Shown here: positions 26,680-36,828 of the stretch, piece after piece
Layout: each line of letters begins with the position of its first letter
Position numbering within the stretch: position 1 is the stretch's first letter
Assembly: GCA_965279085.1 (NCBI GenBank)
Contig: OZ257149.1
Coordinates: 3,534,001 to 3,598,000 of the forward strand
Source: UBA7672 sp965279085
GTDB lineage: Bacteria > Pseudomonadota > Alphaproteobacteria > Caulobacterales > Hyphomonadaceae
Direction: 5' to 3'
Length of the DNA stretch: 64,000 bases
The notes under the pieces: model-generated
Databases searched by the model: none
What the model saw: only the letters and a program-made list of their open reading frames with translations
What the model was told of the DNA's origin: nothing
Program-made: the position numbers and the translations under genes

Positions 26680-27421
26680 GTACAAGCTGACGATCGAGTA
26701 TGACGGGTCGGCCTTCGCCGGCTGGCAGCGGCAGGACAATTCCCCGTCGGTACAGCAGACGCTGGAAACAGCGGCGGAGGCGCTGGATGGCGCGCCGGTT
26801 CAGGTGATCGGCGCGGGGCGGACGGATTCCGGCGTGCACGCGACGGGGCAGGTGGCGCATCTCGATCTCGTCAAGACGATACGCGCGGGCAAGGTGCGCG
26901 ACGCGCTGAACGCTCATCTGCGGCCGCATCCGATCGCGGTGCTGGAAGCGGAGGACGCCGCGCCGGATTTCCACGCGCGGTTCGATGCGACCGGGCGGAG
27001 CTATCTCTATCGCATAGTGAACCGGCGAGCCGATCTGGCGCTGGATCGCGGGCGGGCCTGGCGCGTGTCGGTCGATCTCGATGTCGAGGCGATGCACGCG
27101 GCGGCGCAGGCGTTGGTGGGGCGTCATGACTTCACGACATTTCGTGACGCCAATTGCCAGGCGGATACTCCGGTGAAGACACTGAAGTCGATCATTGTGG
27201 CTCGTGTGGGCGAAGTGATCGAGATCAGGACGTCGGCGCGATCGTTTCTGCATCGGCAGGTGCGCTCGATGGTCGGGTCGCTCATGGACGTAGGGCGCGG
27301 GCGGGAGACGCCGGACTGGATCGCGGAAATCCTTGCCGCAGCGGACCGCACGCAATGCGGGCCGGTGGCGCCGGCTGACGGGCTCTATCTTGAGAGTGTG
27401 AGCTATGCTCCGTTAGAGTAG
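26672..27421 (+). CDS. truA: tRNA pseudouridine(38-40) synthase TruA
   Basis: Isomerises uridines 38-40 in the anticodon stem of tRNAs. It has 249 aa. The catalytic Asp52 is in GAGRTDSGVHATGQV, and RYKLTIEYDG at the start and RSFLHRQVRSMVG near residue 195 are family marks. Start is TTG at 26672, within the GNAT gene end (overlap 8 bp). The M-P-R-Y-K start matches relatives, which supports the TTG choice. Confidence 0.95.
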   Translation: MPRYKLTIEYDGSAFAGWQRQDNSPSVQQTLETAAEALDGAPVQVIGAGRTDSGVHATGQVAHLDLVKTIRAGKVRDALNAHLRPHPIAVLEAEDAAPDFHARFDATGRSYLYRIVNRRADLALDRGRAWRVSVDLDVEAMHAAAQALVGRHDFTTFRDANCQADTPVKTLKSIIVARVGEVIEIRTSARSFLHRQVRSMVGSLMDVGRGRETPDWIAEILAAADRTQCGPVAPADGLYLESVSYAPLE

Positions 27422-27456
27422 AGCGCGCCGATGACAGGCGCGCCGTGGAGGCTCTG

Positions 27457-27972
27457 ATGTCATACGGCAAGTTGTGGAAGCCGATCGTTGTCGCCGCGCT
27501 GATCGCAGGCGTGCTCGATCTGGTCTACGCGTTCATCCATATCGGCGGCTATTACGGCATGGAGCCGATGGAGATCCTGCAATCGATCGCGCGCGGCGTG
27601 CTGGGCCCGGCGACGACGGAAGGCGGGTGGGGTTCTGCAGCGCTAGGTCTGGTGTTGGAATTCGTGCTGACGCTGATCATGGCGTCGGTCTACATCGTTG
27701 CGGCGAAGCACATGAAGGATCTGCGCACCTACTGGTGGCTGCTGGGGCCGTGCTACGGCATCGTCGTGATGGTTGTGATGTACACCGTCGTGCTGCCGCT
27801 GGCGGCGACACATGGGTCGGGCGCGCTGCCGGACGGACCGCGTGGGCCGGATGGCAAGATCACGGATCACCAGATGCTCTATGCCACGATCCTCGTCCAC
27901 ATGTTCATCGTGGGGCTGGTGATCTCGGCCTGCGCGCGCTTCATGTGGCCGAAAGAGGAGGCTGCGGCCTAG
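27457..27972 (+). CDS. Four-helix membrane protein, unknown function
   Basis: Unrecognised 171-aa integral membrane protein. Predicted helices lie at about 8-28, 58-80, 91-115 and 148-166, with a polar loop (GSGALPDGPRGPDGK) before the last. ATG 27457 has GGAG at 27447-27450. It is convergent with tamB, ends overlapping by 4 bp. No active-site motif seen. Confidence 0.72.
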   Translation: MSYGKLWKPIVVAALIAGVLDLVYAFIHIGGYYGMEPMEILQSIARGVLGPATTEGGWGSAALGLVLEFVLTLIMASVYIVAAKHMKDLRTYWWLLGPCYGIVVMVVMYTVVLPLAATHGSGALPDGPRGPDGKITDHQMLYATILVHMFIVGLVISACARFMWPKEEAAA

Positions 27973-30900
27973 TAGTCGCGCTTCCAGCGGACGGCGATCT
28001 TGGTGTCGCCGTTGCCTTGTGCGGACGAGATGATGGAGAGCTCCTTCTGGGGCTCCCATTCCACTTCCGCGCCGACGCCGCCCTGGCCGCCTGCACCGAT
28101 CTGCAGGTAGACATCGTCGGCGATGTACTTGCCAGCGGAGACGGTGGCGATGCCGTCCTCCGCGCCGAACGAGACGCGATCAAGGCCGGTCGCCTGGCGC
28201 ACGAGGCCGACGGGATCGAAGCCCGCCTGTCCGCCCGCGAGCTGGGTAAGGCTCGCCGCAAGCTGCGCCGCCTCGAAGCCGGAGAGTTCACCAGCAGCGC
28301 GGCCGAACAGGACGCGCGAAAGAACTTCGTCCTGCGGCAGGGCCGGCGTCGATTCCAGCGTGAACTTCGGCTCCACCGGCGTGCCCGTGATGTGGACGCG
28401 CGCTGTGATGTCGTCCGCGGTGCGTTCAGCCGAAATATCGATGCGCGCGGTGCGGATGGGGCCACCGAGCTCGATCGTGCCGGTGTCGAAGGCGAAACGA
28501 CGACCCGCGAGATCGAGATCGCCACGCACCAGCGTCGCTGTACCGTCGACGACCGGATCGGCGATGGAGCCGGTGATGCGGAAGTCCGCCGCCCATTCCG
28601 TGTCGAGGCCACGCCCGAACACGACGATGCGGCGCGGCGCTGAAACCTTGAGGTTGAGCTGCACCGGACGTTGCCAGGGCTGCGTCGCGCTGACGCCGGC
28701 TTCGTCTTGATCGGGGAAGTTCACGCGACGGATGCCGGTGAGTGTCGGGATCTTGGCGTCGGCCGGCTGTTCAACCGAGATGCGCGCCTGCGCGACGGTG
28801 AGGTCGCCCGTGACGCGGATCGCGTCGGCGTCCAGCGCTACCGAGCCGTCTCCGGAGACGATAGCCATGCGGTCGTCCCGGCCGAGCGCGCGCAGGTTGG
28901 ACGCATTGATCTTGATGCTGCCGCTGACGCCGTCATTCCACACGAGGTTACCTTCGCCGGTCAGGCGGCCAATCTGTCCGTCGCTGGCGGTGAAGCCGGT
29001 GATGCGCGCCTGATTCTCGTCGAACTCGCCGCGCGCGCTGATGTCGCGTAGACTGAGACCGGTCTCGCCATGGTCGTAGGCGCCTTCGGCAACCGAGAAG
29101 CCGCCCGAGAGATCTGGCCGCGACAGCGTGCCGGCAACGGCGACATTGGCCTGCAGCGCGCCGCGCAACGATTGATCCTCAGGCCCGAACAGCGCCCAGA
29201 GCTGTTCCGCGCGGCCGGTGAGATCGAGGCGTGCGAGCAGCGGTGCTGTCGTGCTGACGCGAACATCGAAGCCGCGCCCGACGACGACTTCCTCGCGCGA
29301 ACTGGCGGCGAGCTTGAAGCCTTGTCCCTCACCTGCGGCCGAGGCGACGAGAACCCTGTCGCGCAGGCGGCCGGTGAAGGTGAGCGACACCGGATCGGCC
29401 GTCACGCCGACCGGATTGGCGTTGGCGATGGCGAGGCTGAGATCGCCGGTCGCCGGTCCGGGGCCGTTCGAGAACGATGCAGAGCCCGTCACGCTGCCGT
29501 TGATGGGCGTAACTCGAGCAAGACGCGAGATCGCGCGCAGGTTGACGCCGGCGACTTCAAACTCGGCTGAAGCGCTTTCCGGCGATGAAGCGAGGACGGC
29601 GTCCAGCTTGCCGTCAAAGACCGAGAGTTCGGTGTCGACCGACCAGCCGCCGCCCGCGACGCGCCAGATGGCGGGGCGCGTCGATTTCACCGGAAGCTGG
29701 TCGATGGCGCCATCGAGCGTTGCTTCGCCGGACCACACATCGCTGGCGCGCGTGCCGGAGGCGTTGAGCGTGACATCGACCGGGGCGCCAAGGCGGCCCT
29801 TGGCGTGCGCCACAAGCTTGGCGGTGTTGTTCGAGGCGTCGGCATCGAAGGTCAGCAGTTCGAGCCGCATCGCTCCGCTGCGTACGTCCGTGAGGCGGCC
29901 AGTGACATCGACTTCGAGATCCTCGCCGACGGAAACATTGCTCTTGGCCGTCAGCGTTCCGCGTTCGAGACCAGCGATGCCCGCAAGAGAACCGCTGGCG
30001 TCGAAGGCAGCCGCGAAAACGCCATCGGCATAGGCGAGGCGCGGGGCGGTGAGTTTCAGTTGGCCGAGGCTGGCGTTGAAATTGGCGATGCGCCAGATGC
30101 CTTCGCCGCCCTCGATTCGTCCGGAGGCGAGGAAGGGCTGTGAGCTCGATGCGCCGGTGAGACTGAAATCGCCGGCGATGGCCTGGCCCATGCGCGCACG
30201 GGCGTTGCCGGAGATGCCGGCAACGGTGACACCAGCGGCGGAAACCGCGCCGTCGACAAGCTGCAGGTCTACCAGCGGCGCCTTTGTGTCGCCGGTGATG
30301 GCTGCCGAGAAGTCCAGCGATTCAAGCACGGCGCCGGAAAGATCGAGTTTGCGGGTCAGGACGCCTTGCGCGCGAGCGTTGATCGCGCCGGTGTCTCCTA
30401 TGCGGCCACTCATGGTGGCGCGCACGCCTTCGCCATCGATGGCGCCGGATTCGATCGTGAAGCGCCCATCGCGCACGACGCCGGCAATCCGCACGCGCGG
30501 CTCGGGTCCGGCGATCTGCGCCAGTGCGGTGACCGGCGAGGAGAGATTGCTGCCATGCACATCCGCTGTCACGCGGATCGGAGCATTCATGCTGGCGCGC
30601 CGGACCGTCCACTGGCCGCGCGCCGAGCCAGTCAACGGCGCGACATCGGCGAGGCGTGCGAACCGGGCGTTGCCGACGAAATCGAGTTCGCCATTGCGGA
30701 TAAGATAGACGCCGCGTGCGGAGGCATCGCCCGGTGCTCCCCGGATCTGCGCCTGATGGATCTCGACAACGTCCGTGCGCAGGTTCACTTCGCCGCGCGC
30801 GGTCGCGACATAGCGGGCAGGCGCGAGGTCGCGCAACGCATCGACACGGCCGCCATCGATGACGGCGTTGGCCGTCTCCCACGTGATGGTCGAGCCGCTC

Positions 30901-32117
30901 TTGGAAACAGTGATGGGCGCAGAGACGCGCGCGGCGCTGCCGGAAGGCCAGGCGATGCGCGTGGCGGTCGCTTGTCCCTTCCATTCGAAATCGCCAGCGA
31001 TGCCGATGAGCGAGAAGTCGCCCGCCGCATCCATCTTGCCGGACAGCGGCGGCGAGACGGAGGCGAGGTCGAGCCCCTTGGTTTCGAGCCGCATCGGATC
31101 GGCGATCGACCATTTTTCGAAGTCGACGGTGGCCGAAAGATCGATCTCGCCGGCTGGCGCGGAGATGTGCAGCGAGGCGGGCGCTTGCGCGAGATTGGTG
31201 AGTGTGGCCTTGCCCTGCAGCTTGACGGCGCCGCCGGTGCGCTCGACCAGCGCATCGACCAGCGGCCATCCTTCAGCGGCGAGATCAGCCGCGAGGCTGG
31301 CTGTGCCGTTGTCGCGCGAGATGGCGAAGCTGGCCGCCTGCTGACCATCGAAGGCGAGGTTGGCGCTGCCGGAGAATTTCGCGAGCGTTCCATCGACGCG
31401 GCCCTGGAAGGCGACGGCCTTCTCTTCAGGCGCCTGAAGTAGTGTGGCGATCAGCCCACCGGCTGGGCCGACGAGCGTTCCGGTGCCCTTCAGCGCGCCG
31501 GTGGTGGACCATTCCGCATTGATGTCCGCGCGATCGTCCGGGCCAGCAAGCGGCGACAGCATCAGTCTGGCAAAACCCGATGAGTCGCGCTGGCGCGAGG
31601 CGCCGCCTGCGATGCGGTAGTGGGCATCCGAGCCCATCACGGCTTCGAGGATATGCAGGTCGTCGACCGTCACTTCTTCCAGTTTCAGGCCGATGTCAGG
31701 CGCGCCGCCTTCTTCCGGTGGCGCGGTGACATGCGGCGTGCGCAGCACATCGACGGTGCGGATGTTGATCGTCGCGATCTCGAGCTGCCCTGCGAACAGC
31801 GCTTCGGGCGTCCATTCGATGCGGGCGTCCTTGGCGCGCAGCCATACGCCCTCGTCGTCGACCAACGCGATATCGGCGACGGAGGCGGCCTGCAGCGGGT
31901 CGCCCTTGAGGCCCTGGATGCGGATCGAGCCGAGCGGGCCTAGCTTCCGGCCGTCGATCTGCGAAGCGATGAAGGCGCGGCCGCTGTCGCTTGTGATCCA
32001 GAAACGCAGGCCCACGCCCACGGCCACTAGCGTGAACGCGGCTATCACCACGCCCAGCGCGATGCGCAGCCAGAGCGGCAGTTTCTTGCGTTTGGGTTTG
32101 AGCGTTTCGGTTTCCAT
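27969..32117 (-). CDS. tamB: Translocation and assembly module protein TamB
   Basis: Large inner-membrane-anchored protein of 1382 aa that spans the periplasm and works with TamA in outer-membrane biogenesis or lipid transport. A single N-terminal anchor lies at about 17-37. The rest is a long series of beta-strand repeats and it closes with the DUF490/TamB domain, including FELSGFEAAQLAASLTQLAGG-type signature (split in two: SGFEAAQLAAS, LTQLAGG) and a C-terminal strand ending VRWKRDY. The start overlaps the tamA stop (TGATG), so the two are co-translated. Confidence 0.94.
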   Translation of the reverse strand: METETLKPKRKKLPLWLRIALGVVIAAFTLVAVGVGLRFWITSDSGRAFIASQIDGRKLGPLGSIRIQGLKGDPLQAASVADIALVDDEGVWLRAKDARIEWTPEALFAGQLEIATINIRTVDVLRTPHVTAPPEEGGAPDIGLKLEEVTVDDLHILEAVMGSDAHYRIAGGASRQRDSSGFARLMLSPLAGPDDRADINAEWSTTGALKGTGTLVGPAGGLIATLLQAPEEKAVAFQGRVDGTLAKFSGSANLAFDGQQAASFAISRDNGTASLAADLAAEGWPLVDALVERTGGAVKLQGKATLTNLAQAPASLHISAPAGEIDLSATVDFEKWSIADPMRLETKGLDLASVSPPLSGKMDAAGDFSLIGIAGDFEWKGQATATRIAWPSGSAARVSAPITVSKSGSTITWETANAVIDGGRVDALRDLAPARYVATARGEVNLRTDVVEIHQAQIRGAPGDASARGVYLIRNGELDFVGNARFARLADVAPLTGSARGQWTVRRASMNAPIRVTADVHGSNLSSPVTALAQIAGPEPRVRIAGVVRDGRFTIESGAIDGEGVRATMSGRIGDTGAINARAQGVLTRKLDLSGAVLESLDFSAAITGDTKAPLVDLQLVDGAVSAAGVTVAGISGNARARMGQAIAGDFSLTGASSSQPFLASGRIEGGEGIWRIANFNASLGQLKLTAPRLAYADGVFAAAFDASGSLAGIAGLERGTLTAKSNVSVGEDLEVDVTGRLTDVRSGAMRLELLTFDADASNNTAKLVAHAKGRLGAPVDVTLNASGTRASDVWSGEATLDGAIDQLPVKSTRPAIWRVAGGGWSVDTELSVFDGKLDAVLASSPESASAEFEVAGVNLRAISRLARVTPINGSVTGSASFSNGPGPATGDLSLAIANANPVGVTADPVSLTFTGRLRDRVLVASAAGEGQGFKLAASSREEVVVGRGFDVRVSTTAPLLARLDLTGRAEQLWALFGPEDQSLRGALQANVAVAGTLSRPDLSGGFSVAEGAYDHGETGLSLRDISARGEFDENQARITGFTASDGQIGRLTGEGNLVWNDGVSGSIKINASNLRALGRDDRMAIVSGDGSVALDADAIRVTGDLTVAQARISVEQPADAKIPTLTGIRRVNFPDQDEAGVSATQPWQRPVQLNLKVSAPRRIVVFGRGLDTEWAADFRITGSIADPVVDGTATLVRGDLDLAGRRFAFDTGTIELGGPIRTARIDISAERTADDITARVHITGTPVEPKFTLESTPALPQDEVLSRVLFGRAAGELSGFEAAQLAASLTQLAGGQAGFDPVGLVRQATGLDRVSFGAEDGIATVSAGKYIADDVYLQIGAGGQGGVGAEVEWEPQKELSIISSAQGNGDTKIAVRWKRDY

Positions 32118-33931
32118 CAGAAGGCCTGTCCGATGGAAATATAGACCTGGAAGTCGGCGTCGCCGTCCTGTTTGTTCAGCGGAACTGCAATGTCCGCGCG
32201 CAGCGGGCCGAAGCCGGTGTAGTAGCGAACGCCGAAGCCCGCGCCGAGGCTCATGGCGTCGAACGGCGGCTCAACGTTGGAGCCCGCCGCGCCGGCGTCG
32301 AGGAAAGCGACATAGCCCAGCGTGTCGCTGGCGCGGTAACGCACCTCGGCGCTCATTTCGATGAGCGAACGGCCGCCGATCAACTGACCGGTGGCGTCAC
32401 GGGGCGAGAGCGACTGGTATTCATAGCCACGCACCGATCCACCGCCGCCGGCGAAGAAGGAGCGATCAGGCGGCGCACCGTTCGGGCCTGCGATGACGCC
32501 GACGCGGCCACGCAGGGCGCCGACAAATTCGCCTTCGGTCTTGAAGTCGGAATAGATCGAGCCTTCGGCCGTGAGGCGCGCATAGCCGATGTTGGTGTCG
32601 CCATAGGTGAGGCCGGGCTCGACGGTGACGCGTGCGCGCACACCGTTGATCGGATCAAGGATGTCGCGCACGCCGACATATTCGGCTGTGCCCAGGCCCG
32701 ACAGGATGTAGACGTCGCGACGCCCGCCGCCGAGCACCTTGGCCTGCTGGTCGAGGATGCTGGCGAAGCCGGCTTCGACGCCGAGCGAGGCGCGCAAGCG
32801 CGGCGTGAGCTGTTCTTCCAAGGTGGCGGAAACGTTGGCGCCGGTCTGGTCGAACGCGTCGGTCTCGAAGTCCTCGATCTCCGCGCCGACTTCCAGCGTG
32901 CGGCCGTACTTGCCGATGTGGGGAAGGCGATAAGTACCTTCGAGGCGGCGCTGCAGGGTGGCGACTTGGCCTTCGATCTTCACCGAGTCGCCCCAGCCGG
33001 AATAGTTGCGCAATTCCCATTCGCCATCGACGCCCGCGCCTTCGCTGGTTGAGGCCGATGCGCCAAGCGCGATCGTGCGGCGCTCGCGTTCCTTCACCTC
33101 GACGACGACATCGCGCGGCGCGCCGCTTTCCTGCGCGGGCAGGGTGGCATCGGCTAGGCGGACCGTGGCGCTGTCGAACAAACCAGTCTCGGCGAGGCGC
33201 GAACGGAACTCGTCCATCTTCGCGGGCGTGACGCGTTCCTGCGCCGACCAGGGTTTGAGGTTCTCGATGAATTGCGGGTTGGTGGCCTGGAGGCCGCTGA
33301 CATTGACGGCGCCAAACGAGGCGCGCAGGCCGGGGCGGACCTTGAAGGTCAGCTCGACCGTGCCGGTCTCTGCGTCGGCGAGCGCTTCGACGGGATCTTG
33401 CTTCGCATCCGGGTAGCCGGCGTTCTTGAGACGGAGGATCAGCGCATCGCCGGTCTGGATCACGGGCTGCGCGCGCGCCGGTATGCCCGGATCGAGCACG
33501 TCGAGCAGCGTGCCGAGTTCGGTACGCGTGGTCTCGTCGGGCGTTGCATCGAGATAATCGATCTGCGCGGACGCGTAAGTGAACAACGGGCCGGGCGTGG
33601 CGATGACGGCGCGCGTGAACGTATCGACGCCTTCGGCGACGGGTTCGACCTCAGCCTGGTAGTACCCTTCGGATTCGAGGAAGGTTGCGACGATGGTCGC
33701 GGTGCGCTCGGCCTGACGGCGGGCTTCGAACAGGGTGGTGGGCGCGGGCTCTTCGCGCTGGAGCTGCTTGAGGTCGTCCTGCAGTGTCGTGGGGACGCCC
33801 TCGACCGGAACGCGACCAGCGGCGCCATTCCCCTGCTGCGCGAGTGCGGGTTGGGCGAGGATGCACAGGCTCAGTCCCAGGACCCGAAGGACCCGGACGG
33901 CTCGACCTGCATGTCGTCCGCCGAACGCCAT
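32117..33931 (-). CDS. tamA: Outer-membrane assembly protein TamA (Omp85 family)
   Basis: Omp85-family barrel of 604 aa. A signal peptide is cleaved near ALAQ (residue 32). POTRA-type modules occupy about 50-280, then a C-terminal 16-strand barrel with the Omp85 VRGY motif (SVRGYEYQSL, near residue 495) and the terminal Phe (SIGQAF). Its partner tamB lies directly downstream. Upstream sequence to dapE is 179 bp without a gene. Confidence 0.94.
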   Translation of the reverse strand: MAFGGRHAGRAVRVLRVLGLSLCILAQPALAQQGNGAAGRVPVEGVPTTLQDDLKQLQREEPAPTTLFEARRQAERTATIVATFLESEGYYQAEVEPVAEGVDTFTRAVIATPGPLFTYASAQIDYLDATPDETTRTELGTLLDVLDPGIPARAQPVIQTGDALILRLKNAGYPDAKQDPVEALADAETGTVELTFKVRPGLRASFGAVNVSGLQATNPQFIENLKPWSAQERVTPAKMDEFRSRLAETGLFDSATVRLADATLPAQESGAPRDVVVEVKERERRTIALGASASTSEGAGVDGEWELRNYSGWGDSVKIEGQVATLQRRLEGTYRLPHIGKYGRTLEVGAEIEDFETDAFDQTGANVSATLEEQLTPRLRASLGVEAGFASILDQQAKVLGGGRRDVYILSGLGTAEYVGVRDILDPINGVRARVTVEPGLTYGDTNIGYARLTAEGSIYSDFKTEGEFVGALRGRVGVIAGPNGAPPDRSFFAGGGGSVRGYEYQSLSPRDATGQLIGGRSLIEMSAEVRYRASDTLGYVAFLDAGAAGSNVEPPFDAMSLGAGFGVRYYTGFGPLRADIAVPLNKQDGDADFQVYISIGQAF

Positions 33932-34110
33932 TCACACACTCGTTGCCGTTGGTCCAAAAGACCATTGGCTGTTCACATAGATTGCCGCTGCGCAGGCGAC
34001 ACATTTTTCATAGCAAGCATCACGCCGCGGCGATCTCGTGGCGGCGAGGGGATTCACCAAGATTTCGGTGAGACCACGCGGGGTTGGTCAGCCAGTCGAT
34101 CGAGCCCAGT

Positions 34111-35259
34111 TCAAGCCGCGGCGAAGTAGCTGGCCAGAAGCCGGTAATATATCCGGCAAAGCGTTTCGATTTCGTCGACCGGGATGCATTCGTCGACCTT
34201 GTGCGCCATCTCGTTTCTGACGCCCAGTTCAGCAACCGGGCAGACGTCCTTGATGTAGCGCGCATCCGAGGTTCCGCCACCGGTCGTGAGCTGCGGTTCG
34301 CCGCCGGTCTCGGCCTTCACGGCGCCGACGATCAGGTCGGTGAGTTTTCCGGGTTTCGTGTAGAACGCCTCGCCGGTGACGCGCTGCTCGACGGTAAGAC
34401 TGACGCCGTTCTGGGTAGTGCCGATCAGCTGCTCGATCCGCGCCATCAGGTCGGCGCCCGTGTGGTTGGGGTTGAAGCGGATGTTGAACTTCGCGGTGGC
34501 CTGCGCGGGTATGACGTTGTGCGCGGTGTTGCCGACGTCGATCGTGGTGATCTCCAGGTTCGATGGTTGGAAGCCCGGACTGCCATTGTCGAGCTTCATG
34601 CCGCGCAGCTTCTGCAGCGCATCGAGCAGGACCGGCATCGGGTTCGCGGACTTTTCCGGATAGGCCGCATGGCCCTGCTTGCCGACGGCCTTGATGACCG
34701 CGTTGAGCGATCCACGGCGGCCGTTCTTGACGATGTCGGCGATGCTGTCTTCCGAAGTAGGCTCGCCGACTATGCAGTGGTCGATGGTCTCGCCATCCGC
34801 GATGACGGCGGGCAGCAGGCGGCGTGTGCCGTGAAGGCCGGGGCCTTCCTCGTCGCCCGTGATCAGCAGCGAGATCGAGCCCTGTGGCGGGCCGTGATCG
34901 CCGACATACCGCGCGACGGCGGAGACGAAGGCGGCGATCGCGCCCTTCATGTCGGAGGTTCCGCGCCCGTAGAGGATCCCGTCGCGGATCTCCGCACCGA
35001 AGGGATCGACAGTCCAGCCGGCGGCATCGCCCACGGGCACCACGTCGGTATGACCGGCGAAGCAGAAATTGGGCGCCGCACCACCCAGGCGCGCCCAGAG
35101 ATTGTCCACCCCTTCGAAATGATAGCGCTTGGTCCGGAACCCCAACGATTCGAGCGCTTCGGCCAGAACGTCCTGTGCGCCGTCATGGCAGGGGTTCACG
35201 GTTTGCTGCCGGATAAGGGCCTGGGAGAGGGCGATGGGGTCGAGCAGGAAATCGGTCAT
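34111..35259 (-). CDS. dapE: Succinyl-diaminopimelate desuccinylase
   Basis: Zinc-dependent M20 enzyme that frees LL-diaminopimelate for lysine and peptidoglycan synthesis. It has 382 aa. Metal ligands are H70 and D72 (AGHTDVVP), D103 (GRGTSDMKG), E137/E138 (GDEEGPG) and further ones downstream. GKQGHAAYPEKSANP marks the dimerisation domain. The ATG overlaps no neighbour; it is separated from tamA by 179 bp. In many relatives dapE follows truA; here about 7 kb lies between. Confidence 0.95.
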   Translation of the reverse strand: MTDFLLDPIALSQALIRQQTVNPCHDGAQDVLAEALESLGFRTKRYHFEGVDNLWARLGGAAPNFCFAGHTDVVPVGDAAGWTVDPFGAEIRDGILYGRGTSDMKGAIAAFVSAVARYVGDHGPPQGSISLLITGDEEGPGLHGTRRLLPAVIADGETIDHCIVGEPTSEDSIADIVKNGRRGSLNAVIKAVGKQGHAAYPEKSANPMPVLLDALQKLRGMKLDNGSPGFQPSNLEITTIDVGNTAHNVIPAQATAKFNIRFNPNHTGADLMARIEQLIGTTQNGVSLTVEQRVTGEAFYTKPGKLTDLIVGAVKAETGGEPQLTTGGGTSDARYIKDVCPVAELGVRNEMAHKVDECIPVDEIETLCRIYYRLLASYFAAA

Positions 35260-35411
35260 AGGCGCGGTTTAGCGCGGGCCGGTAGTGCTGGGAAGGAAGC
35301 CCGCCAGATCAGGCCATTAGCTGGTATGACTTGCAGGCGCCGCCGGTAGGCCGGTATTACCGGAGACGAACCCCGGCTGTGGAGAACCTGCGGCCGTTGA
35401 CCGAGGAACAG

Positions 35412-36746
35412 ATGGGTCAGACCCCCACCACCCTCGTCGACCGTTTTGCCCGGCGCGCCCCGCCGGAGGCACGGGATCATTTTCGCGGCAGGGCCCCGAA
35501 GGTTGAACCGAAGAAGGCCGAGGCCGCGATCGGGAAATCGCCCGCGCTCAAGGGCGACGCCTTCGCGGGGACCGGAAAACAGGTCAGGACGGATGGCGGG
35601 TATTACGACCCTTTCCGCAAGCCTGCCCAGCGGCCGGTGAAGCCCGCTGCGCCGGCCACAGCTATGCCGTCGCCTGCTCCGCGGCCCGAGCCGCCCGCGC
35701 CGAAACGGACGCCGTTTCATGTCGTGGCCGCGCCGCCGCGGGCAGAGCCGCGCCCGCAGGAACCGGTCGAGGTGAAATACCAGGACGTGAAGCGCGAGGA
35801 GGCGTGGCGGAAACGGACCGCGCGATCGTCGTCGCTCGTGCTGGTGACAGGATCGGCGGCGGAAGCTGCAGCCGATGTCGCGGAAGCGCCGCCGCCCGTC
35901 GTGACCGAACCAACGCCTCCACCGGCGGCCGAGCCCGCGCCGCGCGCTGCGGTTGCGCCACCGCCGAAGCGGCGTGGCGGCGGAGGTGGCGGAGCAGGAT
36001 CTGGCGGAGGTGGTGGAAGCGCCGCGCCAGCGGTGAAGTCTTTCAACCAGGATGATTTCGTAGGCATCGCGTTCGGCGCGGCTGTGCTGACATTGCTTCT
36101 GCTCTGGCTAATGCGGGGCGGCACGCAGCAGCAGGTGGAAGACGGAACGCTGGCTGGCGTGCAATTCGCGGCGAGCGAACCGGCGGTCGCGCCTGCACCG
36201 CCGCCGCAACCGCTGGTCGATCCGTTCGGCGATCAGCCTGTCGATCTGCGGCCGACGGGACCGATACCGGAACCTGCGCCGGAAGATCCGAAAGCTGCTG
36301 CCGCTGAAGCTACGCCTGCTCCAGCTCCGGCAGTTGCGCCGGTTGCCGTGCCGGTGGCGGATCGCACGATGCGGGCGTGGTTCTGCACCAAGGGCAGTTC
36401 GCTCACGACCGCGTCGAAGGCCGCGCTCGAGAAGGAGCTCGCCGAATTCAAGTCCGCGTTCGCGGGCAAAGAGCTGGTCGTGCGCGGCTACGCGGATACG
36501 CGCGGGACTTCGATCTACAATGCGGCGCTGGGCGGGGAGCGGGCGAACGTCGTGGCGGACTTCCTGCGCACGAACGGCCTGAACGTTGTCGATGCGCGCG
36601 GTATCGGCGAACTGGACGGGCTCGCCGACAACCAGAACTGCGCAAACCAGCGCCGGGTCGATGTGTTCGTGTCGGGCGGCCCCGGCGAGCAGCCGAGCCG
36701 GACATGCGCGCCGGAACCCGAGGTCGAAGACCTGGTGTGCGGCTAG
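35412..36746 (+). CDS. OmpA-domain protein with internal membrane segment
   Basis: 444 aa from ATG 35412 (GAGGAA upstream); a TTG at 35331 would add 27 residues. There is no N-terminal signal. A long Pro/Ala/Lys-rich region (1-190) and a Gly-rich tract (RRGGGGGGAGSGGGGGS) precede one membrane helix (about 216-234), so the N-terminus should lie in the cytoplasm. The periplasmic part ends in an OmpA-like peptidoglycan-binding domain (about 325-430) with LVVRGYADTRG and a ANQRRVDV-type end (NQRRVDVFV). It may link the inner membrane to the cell wall. No motor partner (MotA/ExbB type) is adjacent. Confidence 0.82.
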   Translation: MGQTPTTLVDRFARRAPPEARDHFRGRAPKVEPKKAEAAIGKSPALKGDAFAGTGKQVRTDGGYYDPFRKPAQRPVKPAAPATAMPSPAPRPEPPAPKRTPFHVVAAPPRAEPRPQEPVEVKYQDVKREEAWRKRTARSSSLVLVTGSAAEAAADVAEAPPPVVTEPTPPPAAEPAPRAAVAPPPKRRGGGGGGAGSGGGGGSAAPAVKSFNQDDFVGIAFGAAVLTLLLLWLMRGGTQQQVEDGTLAGVQFAASEPAVAPAPPPQPLVDPFGDQPVDLRPTGPIPEPAPEDPKAAAAEATPAPAPAVAPVAVPVADRTMRAWFCTKGSSLTTASKAALEKELAEFKSAFAGKELVVRGYADTRGTSIYNAALGGERANVVADFLRTNGLNVVDARGIGELDGLADNQNCANQRRVDVFVSGGPGEQPSRTCAPEPEVEDLVCG

Positions 36747-36828
36747 GACGCGCCCGTTTCCCTCGATCGCGCTTGTTGCTGACATCCAAACGGCCCGCTG
36801 CGCGTATAGGCGGGACGGAGGAGATCGC

